DNA of 64,000 nt from Dyadobacter luteus. GTDB taxonomy: Bacteria > Bacteroidota > Bacteroidia > Cytophagales > Spirosomataceae. The stretch covers positions 620,001 through 684,000 of the forward strand of contig NZ_QNUL01000001.1 in the NCBI RefSeq assembly GCF_003383615.1. Direction: 5' to 3'. Both the position numbers and the translations under genes were made by a program. Below, piece by piece: positions 7,565 through 17,544 of the stretch. The notes beneath the pieces are model-generated. The model searched no databases, was not told the DNA's origin, and worked only from the letters and a program-made list of their open reading frames with translations. Position 1 is the first letter of the stretch. Every line of letters begins with the position of its first letter.

Positions 7565-9094
7565 TCAGTATCCCGGGTTTTGTATCAGTTCCTGGTTGGT
7601 TGCAATTTGTCGTTGCGGGATCGGCATCAAGTCTTTCCCGGGCGGCACTGCAATACCGTATCGTTCTTTTACGTAGTTGGCTTGCTCACCCGACCGGCGG
7701 AGTAAAAACCACAGCGAGAATTCACCCGCCAGCTCGTGCCGGTATTCTTCCAGCATAATTTTCATGACGTCCGTTCCGGCGGCAGCGCCAAGACCAGCGC
7801 GTTTCCGAATTTGTCCATTGATGATAGCCAATGCACCGGCAGCATTACCGCTTTTGAACAGGGCTTCGGCTTTACTCAGCAGCACCTGCCCGTAACGCAT
7901 CAGAATCAGGTTTTGGCCACTAAAAATGTAAGCGGGATTACCTGAATTCCCCGTTGCAGCAGGGTCACGCCAGGTTTTCGTACCATAGTAGCCCGACCGT
8001 AGTCCGTCAGATCCTTTCCACGGTTTCGCAACGGTTCCCAACGTGTTCATGCCAGGGTAGTTTTGTTTTACCAATGGGTAATCACTGATCCTGATTGCCG
8101 GACTAGGATGCACATCGCCGGGACCAAGGACGGTTGATAACTTCCGTGTGTCACCCACTTCAAACGAGTCATACAGCCTTTTATCGGCGAATGAGTATCC
8201 AAACTGCGAAACCTCTTCCGGCATTCCGAAGGTTGCCAACCAGTGGGAGTCGTTTGCATGGCCCCAGGTCATATCGCTGCCGGCAATGTACTGAATCTCA
8301 AAAATAGACTCTTTACCGTTTTGATTATTGAACTCATGTATGTTGACAAACTTATCTTCCAGTTGGTATTTACCGGTTAATTGCTCATACGTAGCGGCAG
8401 CGTCGGCGTACTTCTTTAACCACATCTGGGCATCACCAAGGTAAGCCAAAGCTGCACCTTTGGTAGCCCGCCCAACATCCGCAGCGGCCAGATCCTGCCG
8501 CCAAGGCAATAAGTCGGCAGCTGCTTTCATATCTGCGGCAACGGCGGTAAAAACTTCATCCTGCGTATTCCGGGGATGACGACCATCGTCTGTAACAGTC
8601 TGCAGCTCCAATGGAACGCCACCAAAATTGGAAGCCAGGTAATAGTAAAAAACACCTCTCAAGAATAACGTCTCACCCTTCAGCCGGTTGGCCAGCGAGT
8701 CCGAAATCACCTTGTTGGTTCTCATATTTTCAATGATCGGAATGGCTGAGTTAGCGCGTGCAACGCCCTGATAGGCTCTGGACCAGAAAATATTCAGCGC
8801 GTCAAAACCGGTGGGGACTTCATACGTTTCAAAGAACGTATCGGCTCCAAAGTTTTTGAAGTCCTGTGAAAGGAAATTGGCCTGATACCACAACGCTTTC
8901 AGCGTAAAATCAACATCGTGAAACGTATCATAGATCCCCGTCACCAGGGCAATGCCGTCTTCCGGCTTTTTGAATAATGCGTCTTCCGTGATGCCCTGCG
9001 TATTTTTTTGTTCAAGGAACGATTCCTTACAGCTTATCGGCAACAGTATCACGGCCAGAAAGCCGAGCCGACCTATTGTTTTATATAATTTCAT
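7565..9094 (-). CDS. SusD/RagB-family starch-binding-like outer-membrane lipoprotein
   Basis: This 509-residue SusD homologue is the surface glycan-binding lid of the SusCD importer. The signal peptide ends in a lipobox (LLPISCKESF), giving a lipid-modified cysteine. The N-terminal SusD-like segment (TQGITEDALFKKPEDGIALVTGIYDTF) and TPR-like helices (ANRLKGETLFLRGVFYYYLASNFGGVPL) are typical, as are the C-terminal RYGQVLLSKAEALFKSGN and the family ending IPQRQIATNQELIQNPGY. It starts 26 bp after susC and is translated with it. The mannan substrate is inferred from the GH26 neighbours. Confidence 0.96.
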   Translation of the reverse strand: MKLYKTIGRLGFLAVILLPISCKESFLEQKNTQGITEDALFKKPEDGIALVTGIYDTFHDVDFTLKALWYQANFLSQDFKNFGADTFFETYEVPTGFDALNIFWSRAYQGVARANSAIPIIENMRTNKVISDSLANRLKGETLFLRGVFYYYLASNFGGVPLELQTVTDDGRHPRNTQDEVFTAVAADMKAAADLLPWRQDLAAADVGRATKGAALAYLGDAQMWLKKYADAAATYEQLTGKYQLEDKFVNIHEFNNQNGKESIFEIQYIAGSDMTWGHANDSHWLATFGMPEEVSQFGYSFADKRLYDSFEVGDTRKLSTVLGPGDVHPSPAIRISDYPLVKQNYPGMNTLGTVAKPWKGSDGLRSGYYGTKTWRDPAATGNSGNPAYIFSGQNLILMRYGQVLLSKAEALFKSGNAAGALAIINGQIRKRAGLGAAAGTDVMKIMLEEYRHELAGEFSLWFLLRRSGEQANYVKERYGIAVPPGKDLMPIPQRQIATNQELIQNPGY

Positions 9095-9120
9095 ATTTTT
9101 TTTATGTATTTTGATGTAGA

Positions 9121-12100
9121 CTAAAACTGCACATTGAGACCTAGTGTAAAGAAGCGTGAGGTTGGGTAATTGCCCACATCAACACCTTTCACCGTCGCGC
9201 TCGTGCTGCCGTTGTTCGGATCGCTAACTTGCCCGATTTCAGGATCTAAGCCTGTGTATTTGGTAAACGTAACCAGATTCTGCCCGCTTACATATAACCG
9301 GATCCGGTTAGACGTAATCTTACGTACCAATGTAGCTGGCAGCGTGTAGCCGATTTGCAGGTTCCGCAATCGCAGAAATGACCCATCCTCTACATAGGCG
9401 TCCGACACCCGCGTATTACCACTTTTATCATCCCGGACAGCACGCGCGTAGGTCGTTGAGGGATTGGTTTCTGTCCAGCGGTTCAAATAAAACTCTTCAC
9501 TGACGTTCTCCACGCCCACACCGCCACTGGTGGCCAGACTTTGCAGATTCCTTTTCGCATAATTCAGAATGTCGTTGCCGACAGACGCATACCAGAACAT
9601 GGAAACGTCGAACTGTCCATATGAACCATCGAAGTTTACACCCCCAAAGAATTTCGGAATCGGGCTGCCAATGATCACCCGGTCATCGTCAGTAATACGA
9701 TCATCGCCGTTGATGTCGACAAACCGCCTGTCACCAGGTGCGGTAGATGATGCCTGATAAAAAGTACCAGCGCCATTTTTAGCAGCTGCGGCCGCATTGA
9801 GCGCATTGATTTCTTCCTGAGCCTGAAAGATTCCTGCTGATTTGAAGCCATAGAAAGCTCCCACCCGGCCGCCGACCTGCGATTGGGTAAACGTCGTCCA
9901 AAGATTGCCTCCGTAGGTCGGAAACCCCAGATCAGAGAAGTTACCGACTGAGGTAAGTCCGTCAGCAAAGCTTAGAATCTTATTGCTTACCGTAGTTACG
10001 TTTGCATTAATACCCCATTTGAAAGGTTTGCTCGACTCACGGTATTCTAAACCCAATTCCAAACCACTATTACGAATGCTACCCACGTTACGAGTGGCAG
10101 TGCTGAAACCTGTTTGGCTAGGTACGTTCACGTTCAGCAGGAAACCACTTGAGGAGCGCACGTAGTAATCAGCCGTAAAGTTGATACGGCCATTAAGGAA
10201 AGAGGCGTCCAGACCAATGTTCGACTGCGTCTGGTTTTCCCACGTTAAATTCGGATTCGGCAATGCGCTCAGGACAAGTCCATCGTAATACGTTTTCGTT
10301 TGCCCAAACACATAACCCCGGTTGTCGTTCCGGCTGCTTCCTGAACTGTAGATGCCCTGGTACTGAAACAGACCGATGTTCTGATTTCCCGCTTTTCCCC
10401 AACTACCGCGTAGCTTTAAGTCACTCAGCGCATTCACAGAAGCAAGGATAGGTTCATCTTTCAAACGCCACGCTACGGACAGAGACGGAAATACACCGTA
10501 TTTGTTACCCGGACCGAAACGTGATGAGCCATCCCGACGCACGGTACCGGTAATGATGTAGCGATCAAGCAATTTATACGTCAGACGCCCGAACTGAGAT
10601 GCCAGTGACCAGGTTTGCTGATTGCCATACGGTATTACAGTCTGAATGGAACCCACATTGCGCAGTTCGTCGCTAATGAGTCCCGAGCCGCTGGCGCCAC
10701 TCTGGCGAAACGTATTTTCCTGAGCCGACACCCCGCCCACAAAATCGATGGAATGGATGCCAAATGTCTTGCTGTAAGCGATTGTGTTTTCCCACAACCA
10801 CTCTGCCGTGTTGCTGGCATTCTGAGAATAAAAGGCCAATGGTGGCGTCAGTAAACGGTTGTTTGTCGGCGTGAAATAATAACCAGATCCATCGCTGGTA
10901 TTCCAGCCAAAGTTTGTTTTCAGTCGCAAACCGGCAATAGGCGTTATTTCCAGATAAGTAGTGGTCAAAAGGTTATTGGACTCCTGCTCGCGATCGGTGG
11001 TTTCCAGATCAGCAATAACATTGGTACTTCCGGAAACCGCCGTGGCACCTTTGGTGTAGTAGCCATAATTCCCATTGGCATCTTTTACCTGGTCCGTCAA
11101 CGGATTGCCCGTCATTGTAGGTACAAGTTTGGTCAGGTTACCAACGCCATTCTGGCCCGAGCCAAAACCAACGAAACCACCCGTGCGGGTATACTTCACG
11201 CTGGTGGAGACTTTGATCCATTTGGCAGGCGTGTAATCCAGGTTTAGGCTACCATTATAACGCTTGAAATTCGAAAATTTAATTGTTCCCCGCTGGTCAA
11301 AATAACCCAGCGAAAGCGACGTCTGCACCTTTTCACTGCCACCACGCAGGGCAAGATTATAGTTTTGCCTATAGCCCGTTTGGTACACTTCTTTCTGCCA
11401 GTCGATGTTCCGGAGTGTCGATGGATTGCGCCATTCTGGCAAGACCGGATAGGACTCCTTGTCAGCGATCTCGGTGGCAAACGAGGCAAAATCCTGCGCA
11501 TTCAGTACTTTATATAATTCTGGAATCGCCTGCACCGATCCGTAGGCATCAAATGAAACTTGCAATGCGCCCTGCTTGCCGCGCTTGGTTGTCACAATAA
11601 CAACGCCGTTCGAAGCCCGGTTACCGTAAATGGCCGTGGCCGACGCATCTTTGAGAATTTCCATCGACGCAATATCATTGGGATTCAATGTATTGAGACC
11701 GCCAGAGATAGGATATCCATCTACAACGTAGAGGGGCGAGTTATCGCCAAACGTACCCGTTCCACGAATTTGCACAGAAACACCACCACCCGGCGAACCA
11801 TCGTTATTCGTCACCTGAACCCCTGGTGACCGGCCCTGAAGTGCCTGATCCAGGGTAGTGACCGGCACTTTTTCAATCTGTGCCGCACTAACTGAACTGA
11901 TCGCCCCGGTAATGTCTTTCCGCTGTTGTGTACCATAACCAACCACGACAACTTCGTTAAGCGCTTTGGTGTCAGGAACCAGATCGACATCAATCACTGA
12001 CTTCGTGCCCACCGCACTATCCTGACTGGTGTAACCCACGCTACTGAATACCAGCGTCGCCATATTATCCCGAACGGTGATCGTATACGTACCGTCAGCA

Positions 12101-12303
12101 CCAGAGACGGTACCCGTGGTGGTGCCTTTAACGGTGATGTTCGTACCTGGCACAGCACTAGCCCCCTTACCCTCGGTTATCTTACCGGTAATCTGCCTAT
12201 CCTGGGCAGCGGCTGTGCAAACAGTCAGCGCGATCAGAAAAAGTGAACCTAACGTCAGTATTTTACACCGCTTGGTTCTGTCAATTAATACAGTTTCTTT
12301 CAT
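9121..12303 (-). CDS. SusC/RagA-family TonB-dependent transporter
   Basis: Full-length SusC (about 1060 residues). I prefer the start at 12303 (MKETVLIDRTKRCKILTLGS), because it gives a standard signal peptide; an in-frame ATG at 12348 would add 15 residues. Order: signal, CarboxypepD_reg domain (QITGKITEGKGASAVPGTNI), TonB-box region NEVVVVGYGTQQRKDI, plug with YVVDGYPISGG and IYGNRASNGVVIVTTKRG, then the beta-barrel ending TSRFFTLGLNVQF with terminal Phe. It pairs with the SusD gene 26 bp downstream and follows the large GH26 gene by 30 to 75 bp depending on the start, so the three form one operon. Role: TonB-driven import of manno-oligosaccharides (substrate inferred). Confidence 0.97.
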   Translation of the reverse strand: MKETVLIDRTKRCKILTLGSLFLIALTVCTAAAQDRQITGKITEGKGASAVPGTNITVKGTTTGTVSGADGTYTITVRDNMATLVFSSVGYTSQDSAVGTKSVIDVDLVPDTKALNEVVVVGYGTQQRKDITGAISSVSAAQIEKVPVTTLDQALQGRSPGVQVTNNDGSPGGGVSVQIRGTGTFGDNSPLYVVDGYPISGGLNTLNPNDIASMEILKDASATAIYGNRASNGVVIVTTKRGKQGALQVSFDAYGSVQAIPELYKVLNAQDFASFATEIADKESYPVLPEWRNPSTLRNIDWQKEVYQTGYRQNYNLALRGGSEKVQTSLSLGYFDQRGTIKFSNFKRYNGSLNLDYTPAKWIKVSTSVKYTRTGGFVGFGSGQNGVGNLTKLVPTMTGNPLTDQVKDANGNYGYYTKGATAVSGSTNVIADLETTDREQESNNLLTTTYLEITPIAGLRLKTNFGWNTSDGSGYYFTPTNNRLLTPPLAFYSQNASNTAEWLWENTIAYSKTFGIHSIDFVGGVSAQENTFRQSGASGSGLISDELRNVGSIQTVIPYGNQQTWSLASQFGRLTYKLLDRYIITGTVRRDGSSRFGPGNKYGVFPSLSVAWRLKDEPILASVNALSDLKLRGSWGKAGNQNIGLFQYQGIYSSGSSRNDNRGYVFGQTKTYYDGLVLSALPNPNLTWENQTQSNIGLDASFLNGRINFTADYYVRSSSGFLLNVNVPSQTGFSTATRNVGSIRNSGLELGLEYRESSKPFKWGINANVTTVSNKILSFADGLTSVGNFSDLGFPTYGGNLWTTFTQSQVGGRVGAFYGFKSAGIFQAQEEINALNAAAAAKNGAGTFYQASSTAPGDRRFVDINGDDRITDDDRVIIGSPIPKFFGGVNFDGSYGQFDVSMFWYASVGNDILNYAKRNLQSLATSGGVGVENVSEEFYLNRWTETNPSTTYARAVRDDKSGNTRVSDAYVEDGSFLRLRNLQIGYTLPATLVRKITSNRIRLYVSGQNLVTFTKYTGLDPEIGQVSDPNNGSTSATVKGVDVGNYPTSRFFTLGLNVQF

Positions 12304-12378
12304 ATTGAGATTTAGAATTGAGTTGGGAATACGAGATAAGATTTTCACCTACCTGAACCAAAGCGTCAGGATCGCTAG

Positions 12379-15300
12379 TTAAGGTTTGATGATTTTTACG
12401 GTTAAAGACTCAGTGAGCGTGCTGACACGTAGTAAATAAATTCCGGTGCTTTTGCCCAAAGGCAGTATCTGACGCTCGATTTCAGCGGCTTGATCTATCT
12501 TCTTTTCAAATACAGTTATGCCATTTACCGTAGTTAACGACATCCACACCGAAGCTCCGGCCACACCCCGAATGTCCACCTGAACATTTTCTCCAACTAC
12601 CGGATTTCCAAGCACTGAAACCTGTAAAGAAGTCACTTTTTGATCAGCTGCTAAACGTGCGTTGCTCAACGCGGCTGGTTCGGCACCGAATACCAAGTGA
12701 CTTTTGTAATAGACTGTCACATGACTATTTGTATCCATTGCTGCCGCTGGCTTGTATGAATAGTCGTTGCTCTCGTTAAATTTCGACCAGTCTGCCTTGG
12801 CAATCCGGTACTGAATGTTGCCTGTATTGCTTGCCGGGTATAGCATGCCCACTGATGACTTGACATTTAGTTGGAGATAGGTATCGCTTTTACTTCGGTT
12901 CAAATTCCGCACAAACTGACCCGTTACGTTCGCATTACCCAGCTTAGCATAATCGGTGAAAAAATTCAGACTCTGCGTTCCTTCCGCCGTAAACCAGTAA
13001 CGCACCGAAACATCCCCGTAGAAAATGGGTACATTACCCTCGTTAACGATGCTCACGAATGTGTTGATCGAGTTATTATTCGTCGCACTGTTCCGGTTCT
13101 GGGTCAATACTTTCAGTTTCACCACCGACGGAACCACATCGGGTTCAATACCCCATATCAACTGCGCTATACCGTCCGTACCAGTTCGGTATAATGTGAT
13201 GCGGTTGTTGAGGGTAAAATTCGTTGCTGCCTGATATGAATAGTCGTCTGTCTCGCTCAGGTTCGTATAATCACTGTTCACAAAACGTGACTGGATGATG
13301 CCGGAAGTACCAACCGCCAGATTACCTGCCGACGGATCGAAGCTGTATTCAATATACCCGGTAGCGCCATTTCGCGGATTTGGCAGGGCTACATAGCTGG
13401 TTTTGATTTTACTGCCGCCGAGTTGGGCGTAATCAATGTATGCATTAATGCCTGCGTAATTTTCAGCCGTAAACCAGTACCGGACCGTAAGCTCACTATA
13501 TGGAACTGGCGTTGATCCTTCATTGACCAGCATCAAATTAGGCCTAATCACAGAGTTGTTGGCCTTACCTTGGTCGGCATCCTGATATTGGACTTTTAGT
13601 GTAACGGGTGGCCGCCAGTTTGGAAGTTCATCCCGCGTGATCACATCATTATCCTCGTATACCGATTTCAACTGATCAATCGGCTGCTTTTTGATGTAGT
13701 CATTTCCCGTCCATACTGCAAACCATGACCACCAGGTAGCAAATCCACGAATTTTGTCGGGGTTTGGCAAATTACCCGTTTCGGTTAATGCTACCAGTTT
13801 TTTGCCGTTGAACAGGTCTTGTGCATTCGCCCAGTTGCCACTCAGATTGGCTGTTGGGTCTGCATAAATATCTTCGCCAACAATATCCACGTATTGATCG
13901 CCAGGGTACCAGTCGGGGTTGATCGTATCCGTACCTGTATATACCCAGATCAGGTTATGCAACTGGTGGTAATGGGTCAGTCGATTGTACATCAATTGCC
14001 AGAGTTCCTTGAACGGACTCGCCCCTTTCGCTCCCCACCAGAACCAACCGCCCGGCGCTTCGTGCAGCGGGCGCCATAGAATGGGTACATCAGCTGCCTG
14101 AAATTTTTTGAGCTGCAGGGCAATGACATCAATGTCACTGACTAGCAGTTGATAACGGGCGCCATTTTTATCGGCCAAGGCAGCCGCCAGATCGAAAGTC
14201 GTCGCCTCGGTATAGAATCCCCGCCACCAGAGTTGATCAGGTGCTTTATTGATCAGATCGGTCGGCGCGTTCCAGTGCCACAGCAGACTGATGATCCCAC
14301 GGCCTTCACCTTTCTTTGCCCAGTCAATAATTGCTTCGCTGCTACGCATGGGCGAAGTGCCGAACTGAACCCGGCTGGGCGAATAGTCCATCAGGTCGAA
14401 CGAACCAATAGCCGGTTCTTTGCCCGTTTTTTCCAGGACATATTCAACATCATCCTGTTGGCCTGAAAGCACTTTACTGCCATATTGATCAACCAGATAA
14501 GAAAACAATCCCTTTGTTGACAACGTAGCCTGTGCATCGACCAGCATTTTTGAAGGCTTGACTGGCAGGGAGGCCGTTGCTGGCTTCAGCTGCATGTAGT
14601 CTATATCAAAGTATCCCCAACCTCTGTAGATAGTGATGGTATTGAGTCCGGTGGTCAACAGGAATTTCCCGACACCTGATTGGCTAAATCCCCCCAATGT
14701 TTGTTTCAATGTACTACTTCCTTTTTCATCATTCACCTGAAAGTCAACCCCTTTGTCGCCACTGGGTGACGCATAGCCAAAAGACAAATCATACAGTCCC
14801 GCGGTGGCATTAAATGTTATACTTACCTGATCCGTCGCATTATCGAAGCCCGTTACGTAGCCGGTTCCTGAAAAACCGGCATTGGTGCTTGACACTTCCA
14901 CGCCCGTCAGATCGCCAGCTTCGGCCTCAGCCCGCCCATTGATCAGCGGAACCACAGTCGGTGGCTTAACCGAAGCGGGTGTTAGCTCAATAAAGTCAAT
15001 GCCGTAGTAACCCCAGTTCTTGTGGATCGTGATGGTGTTCTGTCCGTTCAGCAGTTGAAACGAACCTATCACGGCAGCTCCGAAATTCGTATTGGTTAAT
15101 TTTAAATCGTGTTCGCTGCTGGCACCGTTCACTGTCAGCCGGGTCTTTTTATCGCCGTAAGGTGAGTAATACCCAATCGTGAGTTGGTAACTACCAGCAG
15201 GCGCGGAAAAGGTGAAAACCATGTTGTCGCCTCCGTTGCTGTCATCATCGAAGCCCCAGGCATAGCCCGTTCCGGAATAGCCAGGTTGATCCTGAACAAT

Positions 15301-15483
15301 CTGCACGCCATTGAGGGTCACACCCTGAGATGCTTCGGCTTCCAGTTTAATTGGATCAGCACCAAATACCGTTGTGCTAATGCTCAATAAAGCGATAAAA
15401 CAAATAGCGATAGTAGCTGCCAACAATCGAAATGTTGACACAAAACCATTTAGTAAAAGTGTTTGCATACTCTTGTGAGGCAA
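12379..15483 (-). CDS. multidomain secreted beta-mannanase (CBM35-CBM35-GH26-CBM3-CBM3-T9SS CTD)
   Basis: This 1034-residue surface enzyme has a signal peptide (1-42). Two CBM35-like modules follow (about 45-170 and 180-305; repeated PGYSGTGYAWGFD / AGFSGTGYVTGFD and NTITIxxGWGYxxIDxxxL). The GH26 barrel (about 310-620) has the acid/base E475 in WRPLHEAPGGWFWWG and the nucleophile E568 in ALTETGN. Next come two CBM3 modules (about 628-783 and 784-930; repeated VRYWFTAE, xDYAxLG and NDYSY), which in known families bind cellulose. A type IX CTD (about 945-1034, ending GIYLLRVSTLTESLTVKIIKP) predicts secretion and surface attachment by T9SS. CBM35 is common on mannanases; CBM3 suggests attack on mannan in plant cell walls. 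It is the first gene of the SusC-SusD operon, with a shared-operator promoter upstream. Confidence 0.94.
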   Translation of the reverse strand: MPHKSMQTLLLNGFVSTFRLLAATIAICFIALLSISTTVFGADPIKLEAEASQGVTLNGVQIVQDQPGYSGTGYAWGFDDDSNGGDNMVFTFSAPAGSYQLTIGYYSPYGDKKTRLTVNGASSEHDLKLTNTNFGAAVIGSFQLLNGQNTITIHKNWGYYGIDFIELTPASVKPPTVVPLINGRAEAEAGDLTGVEVSSTNAGFSGTGYVTGFDNATDQVSITFNATAGLYDLSFGYASPSGDKGVDFQVNDEKGSSTLKQTLGGFSQSGVGKFLLTTGLNTITIYRGWGYFDIDYMQLKPATASLPVKPSKMLVDAQATLSTKGLFSYLVDQYGSKVLSGQQDDVEYVLEKTGKEPAIGSFDLMDYSPSRVQFGTSPMRSSEAIIDWAKKGEGRGIISLLWHWNAPTDLINKAPDQLWWRGFYTEATTFDLAAALADKNGARYQLLVSDIDVIALQLKKFQAADVPILWRPLHEAPGGWFWWGAKGASPFKELWQLMYNRLTHYHQLHNLIWVYTGTDTINPDWYPGDQYVDIVGEDIYADPTANLSGNWANAQDLFNGKKLVALTETGNLPNPDKIRGFATWWSWFAVWTGNDYIKKQPIDQLKSVYEDNDVITRDELPNWRPPVTLKVQYQDADQGKANNSVIRPNLMLVNEGSTPVPYSELTVRYWFTAENYAGINAYIDYAQLGGSKIKTSYVALPNPRNGATGYIEYSFDPSAGNLAVGTSGIIQSRFVNSDYTNLSETDDYSYQAATNFTLNNRITLYRTGTDGIAQLIWGIEPDVVPSVVKLKVLTQNRNSATNNNSINTFVSIVNEGNVPIFYGDVSVRYWFTAEGTQSLNFFTDYAKLGNANVTGQFVRNLNRSKSDTYLQLNVKSSVGMLYPASNTGNIQYRIAKADWSKFNESNDYSYKPAAAMDTNSHVTVYYKSHLVFGAEPAALSNARLAADQKVTSLQVSVLGNPVVGENVQVDIRGVAGASVWMSLTTVNGITVFEKKIDQAAEIERQILPLGKSTGIYLLRVSTLTESLTVKIIKP

Positions 15484-15517
15484 AGGATAGGAATAGCCGA
15501 AATAGAATTTTACTTAG

Positions 15518-15589
15518 CAAAAGTAGGACGTATCGGATTGAAGATACATTAAGGAAAACCCTACTTTTTTAAAACTTAGGGAAAACCCC
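15518..15589 (-). promoter_or_regulatory. promoter and operator of the mannanase-susCD operon
   Basis: On the minus strand, -7 box TACTTTTG (15525-15518) matches TAnnTTTG. The operator core GGAAAACCCTA is at 15553-15563, 35 bp away, with a second GGGAAAACCCC at 15579-15589. The block 15553-15581 matches that at 3922-3950 at all but one position, and both promoters also share the bases around the -7 box. Confidence 0.7.
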
Positions 15590-15749
15590 AGGTAAGGAAG
15601 CAGGAATCAGTTCCTACGTTCAGTTTAGAAAGAGATGATTTTTTACGGGATGTTGGTCTTACTTTGGACCACGGATCTCATAGGAAGGATTCGGTATCGG
15701 CTTCTGCAATCACAATGCTGGTACATGTTTAAATCACGAACAACCTCTG

Positions 15750-17522
15750 CTATGCAAGCGCTTCTATTTTTTGTAACTTTTGCATGGGCAACGAAATCAT
15801 AACGGACGTTCCTTTCCCGACTTCTCCTTGCCACATTACATGGCCTCCAAGGTAGGCAATGCGAGACTTAATGTTGGCGATGCCACTTCCTTTTGATAGC
15901 AGATTATCGAAATCAGCCCCCAGGCCATCGTCATCTACGCTAATCAATGTTGTCTCTTCATTAACCATCAGCTGAACCGTTACTACCCGGGCGTGTGCAT
16001 GTTTCAGCGCGTTATTAAGCAACTCTTGCACTACACGGTAAATCATGACGGCAGCTTCATCGCCCAAAGGTGGAATGTCGCCATAATGGTCTAAAATAAG
16101 CTTTGTTTTATTAACCAGATTCAGTTTCTGTACCAGATCTTCTAAGGCTGAGACAAGTCCGAATGTTGATAGCGCGTAAGGGCGCAGATTATTGGAGATC
16201 AACCGGGTTTCGGTGCAAGCTTCATCCAGAAACTGGTTTAAAGGCTGCTTGACAGATAAGGGCAGTTCTTCCTGATGCGCTTCTATGAATAGTTTAATTC
16301 GTGAAAGTTGAATTCCCAGACCGTCGTGTAGATCACGAGCAATCCGAGTTCGTTCGCCTTCCTGGCCTTCTATCATGGCACGTAGCGATTTAAGCTCCAG
16401 TTGTCGAATCTGTTGCTGGGCGATGACGGTGTGTTGGTGATCAATCAATTTTTGTTGACGCCTTAAATACGCAAGTGTAAACACGCCTATAATACTGATC
16501 AGAAAACCAATAAATAGCGCAGAATTCAATACGCTCTGGTTGCGACTTTGTTCTTCAACCAGTTGTTTTTCTACCGCCAGGGTTTTTATCTGACTATCAA
16601 GTTCCTGCAGACGAATACTTTTCGTTTGTTCAGATGCATAAAACTGCACGGTAAAATCAAGCGTTCTTAACGACCAATCGTATGCCTTTTTATAGTCGCC
16701 CATACGGGAATAGCTATCTGCCGTATGCCTTGACAATTCCCGCATCATGCCCAGACTATTCTCAGCCTTCGATAAGTTGTAGCTCTTCTGGTAGGCTTCA
16801 ATAGCTGCCATACTGTGATGTCTGAATTGCTCTACCAGGCCCAGGTAAAAATGATTCAAGGCAATTAACCACTTAACCTTTAACTGATCTGAAATCATCA
16901 GACTTTGGCTGGCGAAATAGTATGCCGAATCGGGCTGTTTGGCGAGTAAGTACGTATTGGCCAGCAAACTGAGGGCATAAGCCTGAGAATAGGGTTGTTT
17001 GTACTCTATGCTAAGCTGCAAGGTTTCACGCAAGTGCGTTTTCAAACCTGATGGCATAGGTTCTACATGTTGCGCAATATTGTCCAGCCCCAATCGAGAT
17101 TCTATGACTTTGGGCATATTACAGGTTCGCTCGAAATATTGCTGGGCTTTTTTCAGGTATTGCTGGGCGTAGGCATGCATAAAGTAGTCCTGAGCGTAGT
17201 AATCCCCTATGACCAGGTACTGATTAAAATATCCGAGTGAATCGCCCATCAGGCTGTAGTATTTCAAACTACTCAGGTAAGAATCCATCGTGTACTTATT
17301 GTATCCGTACTGCCGATAGTATAGTCTACCCAAGGAGTCATAAGCCTTTGCAGCCTGACTGTATTGCTTGTCCCGCACTAACAATTCAATCTGTCTTTTT
17401 AAACTACCAAAAGACGTTGTATCAGGCTCCGCCTCGACGGATTGGAATCCACCCGTCAGAATTACTACAAAAAGAAAAATGATCTGCCAACAAGATCGGA
17501 GAGAACAGCATTTCATGAGCAT
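15750..17522 (-). CDS. NarL-type sensor histidine kinase with TPR sensor region
   Basis: This 590-residue kinase has a signal/anchor (residues 12-31, WQIIFLFVVILTGG), a TPR-rich periplasmic region (about 35-320; repeats such as YYFASQSLMISDQLKVKWL and AIEAYQKSYNLSKAENSLG), one transmembrane helix (FIGFLISIIGVFTLAYL, about 332-350), a coiled coil, then HisKA_3 with H399 in RIARDLHDGLG and a HATPase_c domain (RVVQELLNNALKHAHA, VDDDGLGADF, GSGIANIKSRI). The regulator gene lies 22 bp upstream on the same strand, so the pair forms one transcript. There is no ligand-binding beta-propeller, so the signal is unknown. Position next to the mannan operon and the operator data suggest it controls that locus. 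Confidence 0.93.
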   Translation of the reverse strand: MLMKCCSLRSCWQIIFLFVVILTGGFQSVEAEPDTTSFGSLKRQIELLVRDKQYSQAAKAYDSLGRLYYRQYGYNKYTMDSYLSSLKYYSLMGDSLGYFNQYLVIGDYYAQDYFMHAYAQQYLKKAQQYFERTCNMPKVIESRLGLDNIAQHVEPMPSGLKTHLRETLQLSIEYKQPYSQAYALSLLANTYLLAKQPDSAYYFASQSLMISDQLKVKWLIALNHFYLGLVEQFRHHSMAAIEAYQKSYNLSKAENSLGMMRELSRHTADSYSRMGDYKKAYDWSLRTLDFTVQFYASEQTKSIRLQELDSQIKTLAVEKQLVEEQSRNQSVLNSALFIGFLISIIGVFTLAYLRRQQKLIDHQHTVIAQQQIRQLELKSLRAMIEGQEGERTRIARDLHDGLGIQLSRIKLFIEAHQEELPLSVKQPLNQFLDEACTETRLISNNLRPYALSTFGLVSALEDLVQKLNLVNKTKLILDHYGDIPPLGDEAAVMIYRVVQELLNNALKHAHARVVTVQLMVNEETTLISVDDDGLGADFDNLLSKGSGIANIKSRIAYLGGHVMWQGEVGKGTSVMISLPMQKLQKIEALA

Positions 17523-17544
17523 TACCTAAAAGGACAAAATAGAA

